Of a stretch of 64,000 bases of DNA, positions 57,606-64,000 are shown in pieces; the first letter of the stretch is position 1, and each line of letters opens with the position of its first letter. Position numbers and translations under genes: made by a program. The notes under the pieces were generated by a model. That model ran no database searches and was not told where the DNA came from. It saw only the letters and a list, made by a program, of their open reading frames with translations. This DNA is from Henckelia pumila (lineage: Eukaryota > Streptophyta > Magnoliopsida > Lamiales > Gesneriaceae). Location: NCBI RefSeq assembly GCF_033568475.1, contig NC_133120.1, positions 96,986,151 to 97,050,150 of the forward strand, in the 5' to 3' direction.

Positions 57606-58895
57606 TGAAACTTTTCTTCTTCTTCTTTAAAATGATCAAGTGAGGTTTAGTTCACTTAATCTGTTTTCTCAACTTCTAAAACGGTTTGAACAACTTAAAT
57701 AGTGCGGAAATAGTTCAGAGGTTTTAGTGATGCAAAGTTAATAATGCAATGTATGAGCAGAATGTAAGATAAATAGTAGTAAAGACTAAGGCACGATTTA
57801 TGGAAGTTCGAAGGCTTAATCCTTCTACGTCTCCCCTTCTTCCACTTAGGAAGGAATTCACTAGAAGACTTTGGTTATTACAACGTCTTGTAATACACCC
57901 ACTTCAGACTTAGGACTTATCCAATGCCTAATCCGAAACTCCTAGATTTACACAGATAAGATTCTCAGTTCTTATCAGACTGGTGGAAGCTTTCAGAGTA
58001 GCTTCAATTCTCTTCAACAATGAGTATAGTTGAGTTGAGCTTCTCAAACTGCAGAGCGGTCGAGAGGCTTGAAAACCCTAGGATGATCCTTGACGATCAG
58101 ATATGTGAACTGTAGGCGAGGGTTTATTTGAGCAGCAAAACGAATGATCTTGTAAGAGTGCTCAAGTATATCAGATGAGGACTTCTGATATTATTCAAGT
58201 GATTGAGTTGATTGAGATTTTTCTGAATTGCTTGTCTCTCCTTTTTTTTGTTTCGTTGTTATCACTTCTTTGAGCAATCTTCCCTTTATATAGGTCAATA
58301 ATCAACGTCTTTATTTCGAACGTTCTGATGCTGCATTGAATGCACATTTAATGCTCATAAATGCATTGATGATTCTGCATGAAGATCGTACACTGCAGAC
58401 AACTTCCAGGGTCCAAAACTGGAATAAACGGTCGAATGCTTTATCTGTAGTCATTCTGTGTTTTTGCCATTTTGGTGCAACCTGTTGTCTTGATTGCAGG
58501 AGTCAACATATCTTCTGACACGCCGGTTCTGCTTTTAATAAAAGATCTTGCAAAGAACATCTTGTCACAGGTACTTGTCTTGAGATATCCTGAAAAGCAG
58601 TTGGCATTCTACCTGTAGAGATATTTGTCCTCTGCTGGTTTGAATAACCAGTCGATAAGCTTGTGACTTCAACCGGTCGAGAGACAAAGGCGGTTGACAA
58701 GCTTCTGGTAGATAGATTTATCCTCTGCTGGTTTTGATAGCCAGTCGATAGGCTTGTGACTTTAGCCGGTCGAGAGCAAAGGCGGTTGACAAGCTTCCGG
58801 TAGAAGTTGTAGTAGATTCCTGAAATACAATGGTTGGCAGCACATTCCTATACAATGAGTTGTTGTTTGTTATCACCAAAATATCGGATTCAACA
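57606..58895 (-). repeat. Sirevirus 3' LTR
   Basis: 1,290 bp, TGTTGAATCCGA ... GTTTCA on the minus strand. A TATA-like CCTATATAAAGGG (58283-58295, minus) is present. Two tandem units of about 95 bp (58628-58721, 58727-58803) contain CCGGTCGAGAG and GGCGGTTGACAAGCTTC. Confidence 0.8.
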
Positions 58896-59065
58896 ATTTC
58901 CCCCTTTTTGGTGATGACAAAACTTAAGTGCTTCAAGAACAATATGAAAGCATTAAAATGAACTTCATTGAGAGAATGAATTTCATTAAGTACAATAAGC
59001 ATTTTTATTACACCTACAGAGAAAAAAAAAATGCAGCTGCGATAAGTAAAGAAGAGATAAGTTGT

Positions 59066-61831
59066 TCATCTTTTGAACCAACTGGCTCCTCCTGACCTAT
59101 CGCCTTCTCTTCTTCTTCTGTCGGCTTCTTCTTTTCTTCTGGACTCTTCTTCACGTCTTCTTGCCTCTGCTGCTCTACGTTGCTCTTCTTCCCCCTTTTT
59201 GGCATCACCTTGGTTGAGTCGAAGGATGACCTCAGTGAGTTGAGTGCCAAGGCAGGCTTGCATAGTGTCTATTTTTGCATCGATTTGAGCAAGTAGAGTG
59301 GCTTGCATAGTGTCCATCCGATCATTCAACTGCTTATGAAGGCGGTTTTCGGATCGGATAACTTGTTCGAAGACGGTAGAGAGCGTGTTGATTTGAGTGC
59401 GATGATGATTAGTGATCTCTGTGGACAGACGAGCAAGGTCTCGAGACACGGTCTCGAAATGCCGAATCATCGTTTGGCGTGAATTATCGACTGATAAGGA
59501 TGAGTTTGTTATGTCTTGAGAGAAGGACCTAACCGTTTGCATGAGCTCATGAAGCCGATTTATCAAGGTATGATCTAGAGCTGCGGCCATGGCTTCAATT
59601 AAAGAATCATCAGTCTGAAGCATTTGCCCTTCTGGGTCATTTCTTGGTGAAACCGGGCTAGACTCACGATGATGTGGTGCGGGTGAATTGGCTGGAGAGC
59701 TACCCGATGGACCTTCCAATAATGGTACAGTTGGAGATGTAATAGTTTCAACTGCAGCCAATATGGTTGGTGGAGTACCAGGATCAGCACTTGGTTCATC
59801 CATAATGAGATCTTCCATAAACTTTTCAGTAGATGGAGACGGTTGAAGTGCTGGATCAGCATCAGTCACTTGCTGTTCTGGAGATGCAGGTGATACAATA
59901 GTGCTTGATATCTCTGTTGGGGGCACTGTTGCTTCACTACTGCAAGGAGCCTCTGTCACAGAGGTGACAGGTATCTCTTGTGCAACCACTTCTAAAACAT
60001 CTTGTGAATGACCGGGAGAAGTGTGAGCGGTCGTCACTGGAGAGGAGTGAGCAATCACAACTGCTTCCGGTTGAGTAACTGCTTGGACTGCGGTTGAGGA
60101 GGGGTCGACCGATGAAGATGCTGCCACACTCGATCTTAGAGCAGATGATTGAAAGAGGTCAGCAGTGATGAGATCGGTCAGAATCCCATCTGAAGAGGGG
60201 AGAGCATAGACGTCTTCTTCACCCTGATCTTGAGTGAGAAAGGTTTTCATCATCACTTGTGCTTCCAGCACATAAGCTTGTAAACAGGCTGCTGAAGCTG
60301 GTGTTTTAACATTGTTGAGAGCTTGGAAGTGCTGAAGTAGTTGAGTGATTTGACGTAGACTATCCTGTAGTCCAGTCAGAATCACAAAGTCATCGGCAGC
60401 GTTAGGACTCTTGGATTTGAAATTCTTGACACGCTCATTAATTAGCAGAGATAGCAGGCTTCCTCGAAGCTTCAAGTCTATGAGATGTCTTCTTCCCAGA
60501 GCCTCCACGATGTCTTCAGTATCAGCAAATAGAAGCATCTTCTGCTCAATGACGTTTAGAGATTTCCATTTAGGAAATATTTGAGCGAGTGTCAAGTGAG
60601 TGCGGGAGTGATGCCATCTGTCAAAACGTTGTAGATGACGCTTGACAGTACGGAGCACGTGAGAGATGATCATATTGAGTTCTATCGTAGCTGCTGGTTG
60701 AGCCTTGGGTGTGTAGATCATCACACCTTTCCCTTTGTCTTTGGGATCAGCTAGAGTGACCTCAGGAGCTGATGAGGCACCTTCCCGGATTATCACACCC
60801 TTTGTAGGACGAGGAGCAGTAGAAGCAACAACGGTAGTAGTCTCGACCGTTGGCAGGGTAGGAGCAAGTCCAGAAAGAGACTTTAGCTTCTTGTGCTGCC
60901 TCTTCTTCTCGCCTGCAGGCGTGGATGACACAGCTGCTTTGGAGACTGAAGGGGATGACTTGCTGAAAGCTTGAATCAGTGGAACATTCTCACGTGATTC
61001 ATCTTCAGAGTCAGATTCGATGATCAGTTGATGCTTGGCAGACTTTTTGGTATGGACTGGTTTGGCCACGACCGGAACCGTTGAAAGCGGTTGAGGGATA
61101 GCAACAACCTTTGCGGTTGAGGGCAAGGTGTCGACCGCAGTCTCTTTCTTGTTCAGGAATTTGAGAATCGTAGACTTGTTGAGCCATTTGGTGGGATGCA
61201 GAGGCTCAGTCTTGGAAAAGTCCACTCCAAGGACGCCCAAGATGTGGCAGATTTGCAAAGCAAATCCCTCGGATTGCCCTTTGCCCCTGATCATTTCACA
61301 TAGAATATTGAACAGAATGTCTGACCAGTTTATGTTGATCTTGGAGGCAATACAAGCCATGTATTGAAATTTCTCCAACGTCACCTTGTCGTAAGATCCA
61401 GCCTTGGCCAGAAGATTCTTGGCCACGATATTAGTCAGTAGCCTGAATGGAGCTTTGAGAGATGTCTTCTGGGCCGGCAGTTTGATCGGAGCATCAGTAG
61501 TTGAGAACTCCTTCAACCAATAAGAGCAGTTACCATCTGGAAGATCCGTGCATTTTGTCAAACCCCTGGAGGGCAGATCAAATGTGCTGGCGAAGAACTT
61601 CTGATTGAAGGAGTAGACCTCTGTCTTGATCAAGCATTTGATAGTCCCATGCTCGATTTGAGCAGTTGCGAAGAACTCCTTCAAAACAGGCAAATCGCAG
61701 ATGGCGCTGCATTCCAGAAATTTCTTCAGTCCAGAGGCTTCAAGCATGGTGAAGACCTCAGAAATTCCTGCGTTGTTTGCCTTAACAACGGAATCAAAGT
61801 TGATTGCAAGGCAAGTCTTCTGGATCGACAT
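59066..61831 (-). CDS. Sirevirus 3' ORF (env-like position), function unknown
   Basis: 921 residues from ATG 61831 (MSIQKTCLAINFDSVV). The frame is open 78 codons further upstream, but that stretch contains the TATA box and reads as leader. Residues 1-300 form a folded-looking domain (…EVFTMLEASGLKKFLECSA…FDLPSRGLTKCTDLP…). Residues 310-480 and 590-760 are S/T/P/A/V-rich and low-complexity, with K/R/D/E clusters. About 770-880 is a long helical region with NRLHELMQT and repeated L-x-x-Q-x-D heptads, and the end is a highly charged E/R/K coiled coil (EEEQRRAAEARRREEESRRK). I see no signal peptide or transmembrane segment in the 921-residue form, so a true envelope role is not supported. Related ORFs occur beside Sirevirus pol in other genomes (recall). 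Intact. Confidence 0.75.
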   Translation of the reverse strand: MSIQKTCLAINFDSVVKANNAGISEVFTMLEASGLKKFLECSAICDLPVLKEFFATAQIEHGTIKCLIKTEVYSFNQKFFASTFDLPSRGLTKCTDLPDGNCSYWLKEFSTTDAPIKLPAQKTSLKAPFRLLTNIVAKNLLAKAGSYDKVTLEKFQYMACIASKININWSDILFNILCEMIRGKGQSEGFALQICHILGVLGVDFSKTEPLHPTKWLNKSTILKFLNKKETAVDTLPSTAKVVAIPQPLSTVPVVAKPVHTKKSAKHQLIIESDSEDESRENVPLIQAFSKSSPSVSKAAVSSTPAGEKKRQHKKLKSLSGLAPTLPTVETTTVVASTAPRPTKGVIIREGASSAPEVTLADPKDKGKGVMIYTPKAQPAATIELNMIISHVLRTVKRHLQRFDRWHHSRTHLTLAQIFPKWKSLNVIEQKMLLFADTEDIVEALGRRHLIDLKLRGSLLSLLINERVKNFKSKSPNAADDFVILTGLQDSLRQITQLLQHFQALNNVKTPASAACLQAYVLEAQVMMKTFLTQDQGEEDVYALPSSDGILTDLITADLFQSSALRSSVAASSSVDPSSTAVQAVTQPEAVVIAHSSPVTTAHTSPGHSQDVLEVVAQEIPVTSVTEAPCSSEATVPPTEISSTIVSPASPEQQVTDADPALQPSPSTEKFMEDLIMDEPSADPGTPPTILAAVETITSPTVPLLEGPSGSSPANSPAPHHRESSPVSPRNDPEGQMLQTDDSLIEAMAAALDHTLINRLHELMQTVRSFSQDITNSSLSVDNSRQTMIRHFETVSRDLARLSTEITNHHRTQINTLSTVFEQVIRSENRLHKQLNDRMDTMQATLLAQIDAKIDTMQACLGTQLTEVILRLNQGDAKKGEEEQRRAAEARRREEESRRKEEADRRRREGDRSGGASWFKR

Positions 61832-61955
61832 GATAGCTGTAGATAAGAACTCGAGCAGAGAGTAAGCAAAATCTAGAGAGTAATTCGATGATGCGTTTAA
61901 TACAATATGAAAGATTTTAGCAAAGGTGAAAGATTGATATACGAGTGTAAAGAAG

Positions 61956-61963
61956 TATATATA
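61956..61963 (-). promoter_or_regulatory. TATA box upstream of the Sirevirus 3' ORF
   Basis: CCTATATATACTTC on the minus strand, 125 bp before the ATG at 61831 and after the pol stop, placed to give a subgenomic mRNA for the 3' ORF. Confidence 0.5.
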
Positions 61964-62195
61964 GGAACCTATGGGCCATAGGGTGACGTCATGAAAAGTA
62001 TTTTTGAAATTCAAAACGTTTTGAAGAGCATAATCACGGTACCCAATTAATGTCATTTGGTTCAAAGCACCAAGCTGCTAGTACGAAGCCTGTCAGAGAC
62101 TAGTTAAAGGCGGATGATATGCCAATATTTATGGCAACGTAACAGCTAATCTATTAATGTCATATTGACAATCATTCCCCCTAAACACATGCATA

Positions 62196-62858
62196 CTAAC
62201 TTAAATCTACTAAGCCAAGAATATTTCGAAAATATGAAAACTTAGCGTCCGGTAGAGGCTTGGTGAATATGTCTGCTGCTTGCTGATCGGTAGAGATGTA
62301 TTCCAGCCTGATTTCCTTCTTTAAGACATGATCTCGGATAAAGTGATGCCTGACATCAATGTGCTTTGTCCTAGAGTGCATCACTGGATTGTGAGTGATG
62401 GCTATGGCACTTGTATTGTCACAGTAGATTGGAGCTTCACTCGACCGAATCCCATAATCATTAAGCTGCTGTTGAATCCAGAGTATTTGAGCACAACAGC
62501 TGCCAGCAGCAAGGTATTCTGCTTCGGCGGTCGAGGTAGCAATTGATGTCTGCTTCTTACTTGACCACGAAATTAGTCTATCTCCAAGGAATTGACATGT
62601 GCCACTTGTACTTTTGCGATCAATTCTACAACCTGCATAATCTGCATCTGAATAGCCAATAAGATTAAGATTTGAATCTTTGGGATACCAAAGACCCACA
62701 TTAGTAGTTCCTTTAATATATTTAATTATTCGTTTGGCGGCAATGAAATGAGATTGCTTAGGTGCTGCTTGAAATCTAGCACATAAACAAACTGAATACA
62801 TGATATCCGGTCGACTGGCAGTCAAATAAAGCAATGAGCCAATAAGGCCTCGATACAT
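62196..62858 (-). pseudogene. Sirevirus pol, RNase H part (frame-shifted from RT)
   Basis: 221 codons: the end of the RT connection (MYRGLIGSLLYLTASRPDIM) and RNase H with IGYSDADYAGC, TSTAEAEYLAAGSCCAQ and YCDNTSAIAI, ending after RTKHIDVRHHFIRDHV and FTKPLPDAKF at TAG 62196. It is separated from the RT frame by two single-base deletions (about 62916 and 62885). Confidence 0.9.
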
Positions 62859-62910
62859 TGTTACCTCGACCGGGATTCCCCTTCATCTTTATCGAGCTTG
62901 ATTGATGTAC

Positions 62911-63933
62911 TCATGGGGTAGATACAGTTGAGCACTGTTCCATTCCAAACTTCTTTACCAATTCCTTGGCATACTTGGATTGATTGATAAATATTCCAGT
63001 TTCAAGTTGCTTCACTTGCAATCCAAGAAAGAAATTTAGCTCGCCCATCATGCTCATTTCAAACTTCTCTTGCATCAGTTTAGAGAACTTTGAGCACAAC
63101 TTGGGGTTAGTTGACCCAAATATAATGTCATCAACATAAATTTGTACTAGTAACACATGATCACCTTTTACAAATTTAAACAGGGTCTTATCGACCGTTC
63201 CAATTTGGAAATCATGTTCCAGTAAAAATTTTAGTAATGTGTCATACCAAGCACGCGGTGCTTGTTTTAATCCATAGAGAGCTTTGTCAAGTTTATAGAT
63301 ATATTGAGGATGAGTAGGATTGACAAAACCTGGTGGTTGTTCAACGTACACCTCTTCTTGAAGTAGACCATTGAGGAATGCAGACTTCACATCCATTTGA
63401 TAAACTTTAAAATTCTTGAAGGCTGCATAAGCAAGAAAGATGCGGATTGCTTCTAGTCTTGCAACTGGCGCGAAGGATTCCTCAAAGTCTATGCCTTCTT
63501 CTTGTCTGAATCCTTGAGCAACAAGTCGAGCTTTGTTACGCACAACAGTGCCATGTTCATCGAGCTTGTTACGAAACACCCATCTAGTTCCAATCACATT
63601 TTGATTTTTCGGTCGAGGAACTAGATGCCAAACATTGTTGCGGGTGAATTGATTCAACTCTTCTTGCATAGCTTCAATCCAGCTGGCATCTGATAGAGCT
63701 TCATCTATTTTCTTGGGCTCTACCTGAGATATGAAAGCTGCATGCAAGAATTCATTAATCATTTGACCACGTGTTTTTCGAGGAGCAGAAGGGTCACCTA
63801 TGACCAACCCAGGTGGATGATATTTGTTCCACCTAAAATAATTCCCTAAAGGGTTGTCATCAATTGGTTGATGAACGTCCTCGTTTACTGGATCATCATT
63901 GGCTGGAGGATTGTTATCAACCGGTGGATCCAC
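62911..63933 (-). pseudogene. Sirevirus pol, reverse transcriptase part
   Basis: Open to the window's right side, with RT hallmarks [53 protein letters not shown] and catalytic [10 protein letters not shown]. The S-T-P that should lead into [13 protein letters not shown] is cut by a stop because one C is missing (ACCCCATG), and a second base is missing 30 nt later. The Sirevirus-type [16 protein letters not shown] motif is present. The complete pol polyprotein start lies outside the window. Confidence 0.9.
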
Positions 63934-64000
63934 TTCTGGCCTTGTTTGAACACACCCGGTAGAGGGAACTGGATCATCCTTCTTTGGAGGATATAGATCA

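Larger units (their letters stand above)
57606..64000 (-). mobile_element. Sirevirus (Ty1/copia) with 3' ORF, truncated by the window end
   Basis: Minus-strand element. Its 3' LTR is 57606-58895, preceded by the polypurine tract AAAAAGGGGGAAAT (58896-58909), then a large 3' ORF (61831-59066), RNase H (62858-62196) and RT (63933-62911). Gag, protease, integrase and the 5' LTR lie beyond position 64000. CACTC at 57601-57605 is the expected target duplication; its partner is outside the window. A long ORF downstream of RNase H is characteristic of Sireviruses (env-like ORF). Confidence 0.88.

Noticed and set aside
59014..59250. 78-codon ORF at the end of the Sirevirus 3' ORF
   Set aside because: Out-of-frame shadow of the charged coiled-coil tail.

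Overview
The window is plant nuclear DNA from a eudicot. It holds intron-bearing receptor kinase genes, a plant DUF506 gene, a nuclear tRNA-Phe and dense nested transposable elements. The Sirevirus 3' ORF and some LTR styles remind me of Lamiales (Gesneriaceae/Orobanchaceae) genomes, but that is recall-based inference and not shown by the sequence. There is no bacterial-type operon, CRISPR array or phage.

Layout. (1) 1-5.4 kb is the only clearly intact genic island: an intronless L-type lectin receptor kinase (+), tRNA-Phe(GAA) (+) and a three-exon DUF506 gene (-). (2) 5.4-13 kb is AT-rich and full of small elements: two tRNA-derived SINEs, a non-autonomous hAT with near-perfect 8-bp target duplication, several Helitrons (one with decayed helicase and RPA-like fragments), two related foldback elements inside TA microsatellites and a TRIM. 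(3) 13-20.7 kb is an LTR-derived repeat split by a non-autonomous LTR element with 3.07-kb LTRs around only 0.56 kb. (4) 22.3-32.6 kb is a seven-exon cysteine-rich receptor-like kinase (CRK) on the minus strand. Its first intron is swollen by a TRIM and by a hAT-like element that itself carries a nearly intact, very young Ty1/copia element. The CRK carries one in-frame stop and two single-base frameshifts, so I call it a pseudogene. (5) 33.4-39.8 kb is an older, stop-riddled sibling of that copia element. (6) 40.7-49.0 kb is a solo LTR interrupted by a second coding-free LTR element (LARD-like, 1,520-bp LTRs). (7) 50.6-55.3 kb holds Harbinger transposase remnants, Tourist-type MITEs, a Helitron with an internal tandem duplication and another hAT with a perfect 8-bp duplication. 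(8) 55.6-57.6 kb is a decayed endogenous pararetrovirus (Caulimoviridae-like coat protein and upstream ORFs), cut at 57.6 kb by a minus-strand Sirevirus that runs off the window end and has a large ORF downstream of RNase H.

How things fit together. The functional host content is small: two membrane receptor kinases (one probably dead), one DUF506 protein and one tRNA. The rest is a layered insertion history that can be dated relatively from target duplications, nesting and LTR identity. The observation I rate most interesting is in the two copia siblings. Both keep a splice-like donor just after the LTR, splice-like acceptors exactly 7 nt before the gag ATG and 6 nt before the pol ATG, a triple hairpin array, and an open 57-codon ORF encoding a small two-helix hydrophobic protein in the leader that such splicing would remove.
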